A DNA stretch of 64,000 nt, taken from positions 496,001 to 560,000 of the forward strand of contig NZ_CP098502.1 of the NCBI RefSeq assembly GCF_024220175.1, in the 5' to 3' direction. The position numbers were made by a program, and so were the translations under genes. This document shows positions 7,687-15,750 of this stretch, in pieces. The notes under the pieces are model-generated. The model searched no databases. It saw only the letters and a program-made list of their open reading frames with translations, and was not told the DNA's origin. The stretch's first letter is position 1. Each line of letters opens with the position of its first letter. Origin of the DNA: Paraconexibacter antarcticus. Lineage in GTDB: Bacteria > Actinomycetota > Thermoleophilia > Solirubrobacterales > Solirubrobacteraceae.

Positions 7687-9873
7687 ATGGGTGGTGGCCT
7701 CCTTCGAAGCGCAGTCAGGGTGATGTTTCCGGGGTCCCAGCGAGTGTGGCTCGCGAGCGCCGTCACGCTCATTGTGGTCGTCGTTGGAGTCGCGAAGTTC
7801 ATCGAGAGGCAGTCCGTGCCCCTCACCGGCACGAACTCCGTTGACGTAGGGGCGGTGGTTGTCCGTCCGCAGGCTGGGCAGACGACATGCCTCCGCGGCC
7901 TTTCGATTCCTGGAGGGACGGGAAGAATCCAGATCTGGGCGGGCCTGCAAGAAGTAAAGCGGGCTAGTCCAACCATCGTCAGCCTCCTCAAGGGAACGTC
8001 AGGTCGCCCCCAGAAATTCACCGAATCGCTCGGCGGCGATGCTGCGGGAAAATTCAGGGACGTTGCGACGCTGAGCCCAGCGGCGAGGGCGGCACATGCC
8101 TCGTTGTGCTTTCGCGCTTCCGGAACTGCGCTCGACTTAGGCGGAGCCACAGTGAACGCCTTTTCGGGGCAGCGTGCGCCCACCATCGACGGCCGAGCGA
8201 TCCAAGATCTCGATGTGGCGGTCCGCTATCTGTCGCCCGTCGGCCACAAGCAGCGACTGCTCAGTCGAATCGGTCCGGCCTTCGCGCGCGCGGCCCTGTT
8301 CAAAGACCTGCCCGGGGGTGGTGTGTCCGTGGGACTACTGCTTGCAGCCCTCTTCCTCGGCCTGCCATATCTCGCGGTACGCACCACCGCCACGTTGCCT
8401 TCGTTGAATCTCGGAAACCTTGTGAGGCGGGCAGTTCTTTTGAGTGCGGTCACGAACATCGCGTGGGCCGCCATGTTGCCTCCTTTGCACGGAGCGGACG
8501 AAAGCGAGCACTTGGCGTACGTACAGTATGTCGCCGAAACGGGTCACCGCGCCGACTCTGCACCGAGCGTGAGGCAGCCCTACTCATCGGACGAACTTAC
8601 CTTGATGGGTGCGATTCGGCACAGCTCAACCGTGCTGAATGACTCGTCTCGCGTGCGCTGGGATAAACAATCCGAACTGGCCTATCGGCAAGCGATCAGA
8701 TCGAAGCCTTCCCGAAGCAACGGCGGAGGATTTACCGAGAGCGCGTCCGGGCATTCCCCTCTCTACTACGGGCTACTGGCGCTTCCGTACCGCCTCGTAT
8801 CAGGGTCAACTGATCTGCCGCAGTTACTGGAGGTGTTACGAATCACAACCGCGGTGCTAGCGGCGATCATCGCCGGTCTCGCCGTCTGGTGCGCGAGCCT
8901 CGTGGCACCCCGCCGCGCGTGGCTCTGGTGGCTCGCGGGACTTCTCGTTGCGTGCCAACCCGTCTTCGCGTCGATCTCGGGGACCGTTAATAACGACACT
9001 CTGGTCAACCTACTTAGCGCGACAACGGTCGCACTCTGCATACGCGTGTGCAAGCGAGACGCGCGTTGGTGGCACGCGGCTTTGTTGGGGCTAACCACCG
9101 CGCTCCTCCCTGTCGCGAAGATCACTGGATTTGCGATATGGCCCGTTGTAGGCGTTGCGTTAGGGATTGCGGTGATAGAACGACGCTCTCGGGGGGTCGT
9201 GTGGCACGTCATCGCCGCCCTATCCGCGGTTGCTCTAACGGTCGTCTCGTGGATATACGTCCTAGCGCCAGCTCTCGCGGGTTCGCGGGGTGCTCTGCTC
9301 AACGCTCACGCAAGTTCTGACGGTGCAGCACCGGCTGCGGCGACGAACTCTGGGATCTCCCTACCCGACCACATCAACTACGTAGTGCAGATGGTGCTGC
9401 CCGTCGTGCACCTAGGGAAGGACGTGTGGGCTCAGCCGTGGCCTCTGTACTCGATCTATGTCGAGAGAGGGTACGGGCGGTTCGGGTGGTTAGATGCCGG
9501 GCTGCCGGACGCCGCATTGCTACTTGTGACAGCGGCTCTCGGCTGCGGGTGGATCATGGTAGCGGTGGCCGCGTGGTGTCGACGCGGGGTTTGGAAACAG
9601 TGGGTCCCCTATGCGTCGATTATGATCGTAACCATCGTAGCCGTGCTCACGTTTGTTGGCGTCGCCTACACAGCGACAGCGCCGAGGGATGTGCCAGGCG
9701 AGCAGGGACGGTACTTCTTCCCCGCGATTCTGCCGGCATCGATACTCCTCGCCGCGGGCCTAGATCCCCTCCGCACCTCAGTTCGGACGATCGCTCTAGG
9801 CGGGATCGCCGTACTATTGCCCGCATTCGCGGCATACGCATGGCTAGCGGCTCTCGCTGATTACTACACCTAG
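7687..9873 (+). CDS. Large polytopic membrane protein, DUF2142 family
   Basis: 728 residues starting at ATG 7687 behind a GAGGAG Shine-Dalgarno seven bases or so upstream. There is an N-terminal membrane helix, then an extracytoplasmic domain of about 190 residues, then about ten further hydrophobic segments to the end. The segment PPLHGADESEHLAYVQYVAETG (around 260-285, broken here only by wording) carries the DE..H.AY pattern of DUF2142 and related GT-C-like glycosyltransferases, where the acidic pair is probably catalytic. A role in attaching or modifying sugars on the outer face of the membrane is likely. Base composition is clearly lower than all neighbours (31 of 60 G+C counted at 8581-8640), suggesting later acquisition. 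Confidence 0.72.
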   Translation: MGGGLLRSAVRVMFPGSQRVWLASAVTLIVVVVGVAKFIERQSVPLTGTNSVDVGAVVVRPQAGQTTCLRGLSIPGGTGRIQIWAGLQEVKRASPTIVSLLKGTSGRPQKFTESLGGDAAGKFRDVATLSPAARAAHASLCFRASGTALDLGGATVNAFSGQRAPTIDGRAIQDLDVAVRYLSPVGHKQRLLSRIGPAFARAALFKDLPGGGVSVGLLLAALFLGLPYLAVRTTATLPSLNLGNLVRRAVLLSAVTNIAWAAMLPPLHGADESEHLAYVQYVAETGHRADSAPSVRQPYSSDELTLMGAIRHSSTVLNDSSRVRWDKQSELAYRQAIRSKPSRSNGGGFTESASGHSPLYYGLLALPYRLVSGSTDLPQLLEVLRITTAVLAAIIAGLAVWCASLVAPRRAWLWWLAGLLVACQPVFASISGTVNNDTLVNLLSATTVALCIRVCKRDARWWHAALLGLTTALLPVAKITGFAIWPVVGVALGIAVIERRSRGVVWHVIAALSAVALTVVSWIYVLAPALAGSRGALLNAHASSDGAAPAAATNSGISLPDHINYVVQMVLPVVHLGKDVWAQPWPLYSIYVERGYGRFGWLDAGLPDAALLLVTAALGCGWIMVAVAAWCRRGVWKQWVPYASIMIVTIVAVLTFVGVAYTATAPRDVPGEQGRYFFPAILPASILLAAGLDPLRTSVRTIALGGIAVLLPAFAAYAWLAALADYYT

Positions 9874-9891
9874 CGGAACGGCCAGATCGAA

Positions 9892-10848
9892 ATGATCCGC
9901 AGCTCAAAATCCCGAACCATCTCCCCCGAACGGTTCACGCTGATCGCGAAGATCGCGCTGGGCATGCTCGTGCTGATCGTCTTCACCGGTGCGGCGGTGC
10001 GGCTCACCGGGTCGGGGCTCGGGTGCCCGACCTGGCCGAAGTGCACGGAAACGTCCGTGCACTCGTCGCTCAACACCCACGGGCTAATCGAGTTCGGCAA
10101 CCGCGTGCTGACGTCGCTCGTGTCGATCGGCGTCGTCGCTGCGGCGCTCGGCGCGTACGCCGTGCGGCCCGAGCGCCGCGACCTGCGGTACCTCGCCCTG
10201 ACGCTCCCGGCCGGGGTCATCGTGCAGGCGGTCATCGGCGGAATCTCGGTGCGGGCGGGTCTCGCCCCGGGCTGGGTGATGGCCCACTACGTCGTCTCGA
10301 TGGTGCTGCTCACCTGGGCCTTCGATCTTTGGTGGCGCTCACAGCGCTCGCCCGCGGAGGTACACGCCGAGCGCTCTGACCGCTCGATGGTCCTGCTCGT
10401 CCGCGGGCTCATGGTGCTGGCGGGCATCGCGATCTTCCTCGGCACCGTGTCGACGGCGGCCGGCCCGCACGCCGGATCCTCGGGCACCGGCGAGTTCGTC
10501 GGTCGCCTGCACTGGCTGGGCGACGACACCCTCCGTCAGGTCATCCACATCCACGGCTACGTCGTGACCGCGCTGGGTCTCGGGACCGTGTACGCCTGGT
10601 GGCGCTCCCGCCGGACCGACAACCGTGAACTGACCCACACGCTGCTGCTCACGATCGGTCTACTCGCTGCCCAGGGCGTGGTCGGAATCCTCCAGTACCA
10701 GCTCAAGCTCCCGGCCGAGATGGTCTGGGTGCACGTTGCGCTCGCGACCCTAACCTGGGTCGGGTACGTGCACCAGCGTGCCGCCGCCGGGCCGCTCCTG
10801 GCGCGCTCGAGCAGCCCCGCCGTGGCCGCCCCCGCCCCTTCGCGCTGA
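9892..10848 (+). CDS. ctaA: Heme A synthase
   Basis: 318-residue membrane protein of the COX15/CtaA family, which oxidises heme O to heme A for aa3-type cytochrome oxidase. Eight hydrophobic segments can be traced. The first extracytoplasmic loop has the GSGLGCPTWPKC cysteine pair (near residues 45-52), known to form a disulfide in Gram-positive CtaA. Conserved heme-ligand histidines appear in STHGLIEFGNR-like NTHGLIEFGNR, VMAHYVVSM, QVIHIHGYV and VWVHVALAT. The N-terminus is short and basic. It lies 18 bases after the DUF2142 gene but its function and normal GC separate it from that region. heme O synthase and oxidase subunits are not in the window. Confidence 0.95.
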   Translation: MIRSSKSRTISPERFTLIAKIALGMLVLIVFTGAAVRLTGSGLGCPTWPKCTETSVHSSLNTHGLIEFGNRVLTSLVSIGVVAAALGAYAVRPERRDLRYLALTLPAGVIVQAVIGGISVRAGLAPGWVMAHYVVSMVLLTWAFDLWWRSQRSPAEVHAERSDRSMVLLVRGLMVLAGIAIFLGTVSTAAGPHAGSSGTGEFVGRLHWLGDDTLRQVIHIHGYVVTALGLGTVYAWWRSRRTDNRELTHTLLLTIGLLAAQGVVGILQYQLKLPAEMVWVHVALATLTWVGYVHQRAAAGPLLARSSSPAVAAPAPSR

Positions 10849-11289
10849 CGCGCTACGGAGCGCCTGCGCGCGCTCGCGCCGCCGCGCCCCCTACAGGAAC
10901 AGGCGCTCGGCAACCGCGACGGCGGTCACGCAGAGCCCGGCGACAAAGGCGCCTCCGCGGCTCACCGAACCGACGGAGAACACCCGGCGGTGCCGGGAGC
11001 GCCAGCGCTTGTCGCGACGGCACAGGGAACTCGTGTAGATGTTCGCCGGCTGGTCAGCCACCTGGTGTTGCCGACAGTAAGCAGGTCCGCGGACGGAAAG
11101 GAAAAAGCTCGGCGTGATACCCCGCAAGTTCGGCGAAAAACCTGCGACCCACCGGCGCCGTTCGCGCCGTGACAGGGTTCGGGGCGAGGCGCCGGCACGA
11201 GGCGCCGGTGCCAGCGCGCGACTGCCAGGCACGGGGCCCGGGGGGCGAGGCCCGGGGCGGACGCACCAGGCGCCCGCCCCGGGACCCGA
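10849..11289. other. Gap of 441 bases between convergent ctaA and lon
   Basis: No convincing gene. On the minus strand 10891-10983 a 30-residue frame opens at GTG and would give a single hydrophobic helix (VSRGGAFVAGLCVTAVAVAERLFL); it lacks a ribosome-binding site and cannot be separated from chance. Bases 11180-11270 are very GC-rich with overlapping inverted and direct repeats (GAGGCGCCGG twice, and a GGGCC/GGCCC stem), plausibly the transcript ends of ctaA and lon. The middle part (11080-11150) is relatively A-rich but shows no clear promoter. Confidence 0.4.
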
Positions 11290-13671
11290 TCAGGCCACGA
11301 CCTCCGGATCACGCGCGGGCTCGAGCGCGGCGTCGAGCACCTCGCCGATCGTCATCGCCGGGTGGAACGTCATGACCGCACGGACCTCCTCGGGGACATC
11401 GTCGAGGTCACCGCGGTTGCGCTCGGGCAGGACGACGTCGGTCAGTCCGGCCGCGTGTGCCGCGAGCACCTTCTGCTTCAGCCCGCCGATCGGGAGCACA
11501 CGGCCCTGGAGGGTCACCTCGCCGGTCATGCCGACGGTGTGCTTCACCGGGCGGCCGGACAGCAGCGACGCGAGCGCGGTGATCATCGTGACGCCGGCGC
11601 TCGGCCCGTCCTTCGGGATTGCGCCCGCCGGGACGTGCACGTGGAACTCGCGGTCCTCGAACGCACTGGCCGGAATGCCGAGCTCCTCGCGATGCGCCCG
11701 CACGTACGTCAGGGCGATGTGCGCGGACTCCTTCATGACGTCGCCGAGCTGGCCGGTGAGCGTCAGCCCGCCGGTGCCCTTGCCGTCCATGGCGGTCGCC
11801 TCGACAAACAGGACGTCGCCGCCGGTGCCGGTGACGGCCAGGCCGGTCGCCACCCCGGGGACGGCGGTGCGCGCCGCGGCCTCCTGGAACACCTTCTGGC
11901 GGCCGAGGGCCTCGCGGACGAGGTCGAGGTCGACGACCACGGGCTCCGTCGCCGTCGCCACCGGAGCGGCGTCGACCACATCGGCCTCCGCCACGTCGGC
12001 ACCGACCGCGCCGTCCGCGGCCACGACCGCCGGCCGCGACGCGACCTTCGTCGCCGTCTTGCGCAGCACGGTGCCGAGCTGGCGCTCGAGCGAGCGGACG
12101 CCCGCCTCACGCGTGTACTCGACGACGATCGTCCGCAGCACCTCGTCGGTGACGGTGACCTCGTCCTCGAGCAGCCCGTTGCGCTGCCGCTGCCGCGGGA
12201 ACAGGTAGTCCCGCGCGATCGCGACCTTCTCCGCGACGGTGTAGCCGTCAAAGGCGATGACCTCCATGCGGTCGAGCAGCGGCCCGGGAATCGTGTCGTA
12301 CTGGTTGGCCGTCGCGATGAAGACGACGTCGGACAGGTCGAGCTCGACGTCCAGGTAGTGATCGCGGAACGTCGAGTTCTGTGCCGGGTCGAGTACCTCG
12401 AGCAGCGCGGACGACGGGTCGCCGCGCCAGTCGGCGCCGACCTTGTCGATCTCGTCGAGCAGGATGACCGGGTTCATCGTCTTCGCGTCACGCAGGGCGC
12501 GGACGAGGCGACCGGGCAGCGCGCCGATGTACGTCCGGCGGTGGCCGCGGATCTCCGCCTCGTCGCGGATGCCGCCGAGGGAGATGCGGACGAACTCGCG
12601 GTCCATCGCACGGGCGATCGATTCGCCGATCGACGTCTTGCCGGTGCCGGGGGGACCGATGAGCGTGAGGATCGCGCCGGCCTTGCGCGCGTCCTCGCCG
12701 TCGCCGAGGCCGCGCTCGCTCCGCAGCTTCTTCACCGCGACGTACTCGACGATGCGGTCCTTCACGTCGTCCAGGCCGGCGTGGTCGGCGTCGAGCACCT
12801 CACGGGTGCGGACGGGGTCGAGCGTCTCCTCGGACTCCACGCCCCACGGGACGGACGTCAGCCAGTCCAGGTAGGTGCGGATCATCTGCCCCTCCTGGCC
12901 ACCTTCGCCGGAGCGCTCGAGCCGCTCGAGCTCGCGCTCGGCCTGCTCGCGGACGGCCTCGGGCATGTCCGCCTCGGCGATCTTCGTCCGGTAGTCCTCG
13001 CCGGCGGAGTCGTTGTCCTCGCCGAGCTCGCGGCGGATGGACGCGAGCTGCTGGCGCAGGAGGTACTCGCGCTGCTGCTTGTTCGCGCCGGACTCGACGT
13101 CCTCGCGGATCTTGCGGCGGATCTGCAGGGCGGTCAGCCGCTCGCGCTGGAACTCGAGGGCGAGCCCGAGCCGCTCGGTGACGTCGGTCGTCTCGAGGAT
13201 GCGGACCTTCTGCTCGAACGAGAGGTCGGGGGCGTAGCCGGTCGTGTCGGCCAGCGGCCCGGGCTCGCGGATCGCGCGCACCCAGCCGGCGACACGGCCG
13301 TCGTCGCCGCGGAGCTCGAGGAGCTCCTCGACCACGGCACGGTACTCGCGCTCGAGCTCACGGGTGCGACCGTCGACCGGGACGTCGTCCGGCGCCTCGG
13401 TCACGTTCACGTGAAGCTTGCCGTCTGCGCCGGTCTCGGCGGCCCCGATGAGGCCGCGGGACTCACCGGAGAGGGACGCGCCACGACCGCCGCCGGGCAG
13501 CCGGATCGACTCGGTGACCGTCGCGATCGTGCCGACGGACGCGTATTCGCCGTCGTGACGGGGGACCAACACGACGCGCTGGGCGTCGCCGACGTCCACC
13601 GGGAGCGTGATGTCCATCGTGGGCAGGACGACCGTGTCGTCGAGCGGGATGAGGAGGAGGGTGGAGGTCAT
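11290..13671 (-). CDS. lon: ATP-dependent Lon protease
   Basis: 793 residues, normal Lon length. N-terminal substrate-binding LAN domain (LLLIPLDDTVVLPTMDITLPV from residue 5), a coiled-coil region near 190-260, AAA+ module with Walker A GPPGTGKTS at about 337-345 and Walker B ILLDEIDKV, and C-terminal peptidase with the Ser-Lys dyad (DGPSAG, Ser near 687; GGLKQK, Lys near 730). Degrades damaged and regulatory proteins in the cytoplasm. An Ala/Val-rich insert of roughly 40 residues (about 542-580) separates the AAA+ and protease domains. Start taken at ATG 13671, which has an AAAGGA-like sequence upstream and begins the conserved domain; 15 further in-frame residues upstream are unlikely. No HAIR (HspR) or CIRCE operator could be recognised upstream. 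Confidence 0.95.
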   Translation of the reverse strand: MTSTLLLIPLDDTVVLPTMDITLPVDVGDAQRVVLVPRHDGEYASVGTIATVTESIRLPGGGRGASLSGESRGLIGAAETGADGKLHVNVTEAPDDVPVDGRTRELEREYRAVVEELLELRGDDGRVAGWVRAIREPGPLADTTGYAPDLSFEQKVRILETTDVTERLGLALEFQRERLTALQIRRKIREDVESGANKQQREYLLRQQLASIRRELGEDNDSAGEDYRTKIAEADMPEAVREQAERELERLERSGEGGQEGQMIRTYLDWLTSVPWGVESEETLDPVRTREVLDADHAGLDDVKDRIVEYVAVKKLRSERGLGDGEDARKAGAILTLIGPPGTGKTSIGESIARAMDREFVRISLGGIRDEAEIRGHRRTYIGALPGRLVRALRDAKTMNPVILLDEIDKVGADWRGDPSSALLEVLDPAQNSTFRDHYLDVELDLSDVVFIATANQYDTIPGPLLDRMEVIAFDGYTVAEKVAIARDYLFPRQRQRNGLLEDEVTVTDEVLRTIVVEYTREAGVRSLERQLGTVLRKTATKVASRPAVVAADGAVGADVAEADVVDAAPVATATEPVVVDLDLVREALGRQKVFQEAAARTAVPGVATGLAVTGTGGDVLFVEATAMDGKGTGGLTLTGQLGDVMKESAHIALTYVRAHREELGIPASAFEDREFHVHVPAGAIPKDGPSAGVTMITALASLLSGRPVKHTVGMTGEVTLQGRVLPIGGLKQKVLAAHAAGLTDVVLPERNRGDLDDVPEEVRAVMTFHPAMTIGEVLDAALEPARDPEVVA

Positions 13672-14030
13672 GGGGTGTGGCTGATCCTTTGTCGTCTTCA
13701 ACCGTTGCGGCAGCAACTGTAGCAGCTGATCTCAGTCGCTCAAGCATAGATCTGCGCAGCGTGTGAAATCCCCGTCACGGAATCGCGGTCGTGCGCCGAA
13801 ACGGGCAGGGGTGCCGGCCGCGTGAATGCGGATGGCCGGGTCGTGCCGTACCATCACGCGCTGCACGACAACACCACGCCGAGTCGTCGCCCCGCCCTGG
13901 GGTGGCGAGCGGGGGACCCAATGGGCCGTCAGGCCCGGGGGCGAATCGCCGTCATGAGTACGGCGTAGCGCAGTTTCAGCGCGAGCCCGACAGCTAACCC
14001 CGTAGGCGCCGAGACGACGGAGGACACCCC
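13672..14030. other. Gap of 359 bases between divergent lon and the lytic gene; holds lon promoter region and a riboswitch
   Basis: The left part (13672-13870) should contain the lon promoter on the minus strand and the start of the riboswitch transcript on the plus strand; a GTTGCGGCAGCAAC hairpin lies near 13703-13716. No clean -10/-35 pair was identified. The right part (13880-14020) is the c-di-AMP riboswitch listed separately. No coding sequence is supported. Confidence 0.6.
13880..14020 (+). promoter_or_regulatory. c-di-AMP riboswitch (ydaO-yuaA class)
   Basis: The conserved core of the class is visible in order: GGGGGACCCA at 13911-13920, GGGGCGAATC at 13937-13946 and CCGACAGCTAACCCCGTAGG at 13987-14006, the family's most diagnostic segment. 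The flanking GTCGTC (13883-13888) and GACGAC (14013-14018) pair to form the closing P1 stem. The class binds cyclic di-AMP and usually acts as an OFF switch for cell-wall hydrolases and potassium transport. Here the gene just downstream is a transglycosylase-type lytic protein, the commonest actinobacterial partner. The Shine-Dalgarno GGAGG (about 14019-14023) directly abuts P1, so control of translation is possible. Confidence 0.93.
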
Positions 14031-14741
14031 GTGCCCGACCACCGAGATGTACCCGTACCGCTGCCTGCGGTCGATGACTCCACCGCCTTTCGCCGGTCCT
14101 TGCGCGCGTCGCGGGAGCGCCGGGCCCGGACGGCCCGACGTGCCCGGCGCCACCGGGGCGGCCGGCGCTCGCTCGCCGGCGCGGTGCTGACGATGTCGCT
14201 GCTCACCGGCGGCGCGTTCGCCGCCGACACGACAGCTCCGGCGAGGACGTCGTCGGCCGCGTCCTCCACGGTTTCGGCCGCGCAGTCGGCGCTCGGCATC
14301 CCGGTCGACGGGATCGCCGGTCCCGTCACGCGCAAGGCGGTCCGCGCCTTCCAGCGCCGCAAGGGCCTCACCGTCGACGGCATCGTCGGGCCGCAGACGC
14401 TCGCGGCGCTCGGCGTGACCGCCACCTCGGGCCGGACCGCCAAGGCCCGCAGCGCCGGTGGGGACGCCGCCACCGCCGCGGCCGCGACCGGCGACGCCTC
14501 GCCCCTGCTCGAGTCGATCGCGCTCTGCGAGTCCGGCGGGGACCCGACGATGGTCTCGGCCTCGGGTCGGTACCGCGGGAAGTACCAGTTCGACCGCAAG
14601 ACGTGGGCGTCGGTCGGCGGCAGCGGCGATCCGGCCGCGGCCCCCGAGAGCGAGCAGGACCGGCGCGCGCAGACGCTGCTCTCGCGCCGCGGCGCGTCCG
14701 CGGCGTGGCCGGCCTGCGCGAAGCGGGTCGGCGCGGGCTGA
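14031..14741 (+). CDS. Secreted peptidoglycan-binding, resuscitation-promoting-factor-like transglycosylase
   Basis: 236 residues beginning at GTG 14031, eight bases after GGAGG. A basic N-terminal stretch (many Arg, residues 25-47) precedes a hydrophobic signal segment ending at about GGAFAADT. Residues about 80-130 form a PG_binding_1 domain (LGIPVDGIAGPVTRKAVRAFQ, GLTVDGIVGPQTLAAL). Residues about 160-230 are an Rpf/transglycosylase domain with the catalytic Glu in LCESGGDP, GKYQFDRKTW and a final WPAC. It would cleave glycan strands in the wall during growth or exit from dormancy. The c-di-AMP riboswitch just upstream links its expression to turgor and wall homeostasis. A stem-loop follows the stop. 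Confidence 0.9.
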   Translation: MPDHRDVPVPLPAVDDSTAFRRSLRASRERRARTARRARRHRGGRRSLAGAVLTMSLLTGGAFAADTTAPARTSSAASSTVSAAQSALGIPVDGIAGPVTRKAVRAFQRRKGLTVDGIVGPQTLAALGVTATSGRTAKARSAGGDAATAAAATGDASPLLESIALCESGGDPTMVSASGRYRGKYQFDRKTWASVGGSGDPAAAPESEQDRRAQTLLSRRGASAAWPACAKRVGAG

Positions 14742-14750
14742 GGCCGAACG

Positions 14751-14774
14751 CCGGCGGCCTCTCGCGGCCGCCGG
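14751..14774 (+). terminator. Stem-loop after the lytic gene
   Basis: CCGGCGGCC and GGCCGCCGG form a perfect 9-base stem around a TCTCGC loop ten bases after the stop codon. There is no T-run after it, as is usual in very GC-rich actinobacteria, so termination is likely but not certain. Confidence 0.5.
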
Positions 14775-14889
14775 CCCCCGCCGGGCCCGCGCCGGCCTCG
14801 CGCTCTGCGACGGCGCGCGCAGAGTGCGACCACTTCGCGCACAGGTGTGCGGTTGAGAGCGCACAGGGTGGCGGCGGACCATGTGACCC

Positions 14890-15270
14890 ATGGACCCGCA
14901 CCCCTCCGACCTCATCCACATCGCGATCCCGGGCTGCCCCGACGACCCGCGGGCGCTGCCGCCGGCTCCGCCGGGCGTCGTCTATCACTACGTCGAGGAG
15001 CTGCACCCCGACGACATGGACGTCGTCGACGGGATCCCGGTGACCTCGGTCGCCCGGACGCTCATCGACTGCGCCGAGGACACGGATGAGCTCGAGCTCC
15101 GGTTCATGTTCGCGCGCGCGTGGGAGCTCGGGATCCTCGACCTCGACGCGCTCGACGCGTCGCTCGGCCGGGTCGAGTGGCGCCCGTCGCTCGCGCTCGT
15201 GCGGCTCATCGCCGACGACTTCCGGGCGGCGGAGGCCGAGCTGGGGAGGGAGTGGCGCGATGGTGGATGA
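14890..15270 (+). CDS. Small protein resembling the middle part of AbiEi/DUF559-type proteins
   Basis: 126 residues from ATG 14890. The segment DVVDGIPVTSVARTLIDCAE (residues 39-58) is the signature of the central domain found in many actinobacterial proteins annotated as type IV antitoxin AbiEi-like or DUF559. Those proteins normally also carry an N-terminal winged helix and a C-terminal Vsr-like nuclease. Both are missing here, and no toxin gene is adjacent. It may be a remnant or a stand-alone version; function unknown. The gene overlaps or abuts nothing and has no strong ribosome-binding site. Confidence 0.55.
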   Translation: MDPHPSDLIHIAIPGCPDDPRALPPAPPGVVYHYVEELHPDDMDVVDGIPVTSVARTLIDCAEDTDELELRFMFARAWELGILDLDALDASLGRVEWRPSLALVRLIADDFRAAEAELGREWRDGG

Positions 15271-15300
15271 CTCAGCGCGGCGCCGGGTAGGACGAGGTCC

Positions 15301-15655
15301 GTGCCCGGATTCGTCACCGAACGCCTCATCAAGCGCGCCAGCCGCGGTCTGCCGATCGTCCAGGTGTGGACGCTCGCCAATCTCGCCGTGCTCGCCGGGC
15401 GCCACGTCGGCCACCTCGAGCCGACCGAGCGACGGCGGCTGGTCGAGCTGGTCCGCGAAGGCCGCGGCCGGCCGTCACGACTGGCCCCCGCCGAGGCCCT
15501 CCGAGCTGCGGACCCTCGTCGGGCGGCTGCAGCCCCGCCTCTTCGCGGGGACGGCCGCGTCGCGGCTCTCCCCCGTGCCGCTGCCCAAGCGACTGCTGTA
15601 CGGCGGCAAAGGGCACCCGGCGCGCAGGGCGGCCGCCGCGCGCGACGCCGGCTGA
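15301..15655 (+). pseudogene. Conserved small protein interrupted by a one-base frameshift
   Basis: From GTG 15301 the frame reads MPGFVTERLIKRASRGLP and continues through LANLAVLAGRHVGHLEPTERR. At the C-run 15497-15499 the plausible coding sequence jumps to the +1 frame and continues as SELRTLVGRLQPRLFAGTAAS, ending PLPKRLLYGGKGHPARRAAAARDAG with stop at 15655. Removing one C restores a single frame of about 117 residues (one base short of the span). I recognise the overall shape from small basic proteins of Thermoleophilia, function unknown. Either a genuine lesion or a homopolymer error; the retained coding character on both sides favours an error or a very recent mutation. Confidence 0.6.
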
Positions 15656-15717
15656 CCGAGCCGCGACGGGCGGGACGTCCGGACGTCGGAGTCGTCCCGC
15701 GACCGCGGCGGGCGGGA

Positions 15718-15743
15718 GCGCGGACGGGCGGTGCCGTCCGCGC
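15718..15743. terminator. Bidirectional stem-loop between convergent genes
   Basis: GCGCGGACGG (15718-15727) and CCGTCCGCGC (15734-15743) form a perfect 10-base stem with a six-base loop. It sits between the ends of the frameshifted small gene and the desaturase, so it can end transcripts from both sides. Confidence 0.55.
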
Positions 15744-15750
15744 CGGAGCC

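Noticed and set aside
10891..10983. 30-residue hydrophobic frame downstream of ctaA
   Set aside because: No ribosome-binding site and length within chance in high-GC DNA; noted only in the gap entry.
11362..13722. Plus-strand frame of 786 codons antisense to lon
   Set aside because: Composition is typical shadow (Arg/Asp/Gly runs) and no motif is present; lon on the other strand is certain.
13672..13760. Possible HAIR (HspR) operator before lon
   Set aside because: Only CTCAAG half site is visible; the required inverted partner at N7 is absent.
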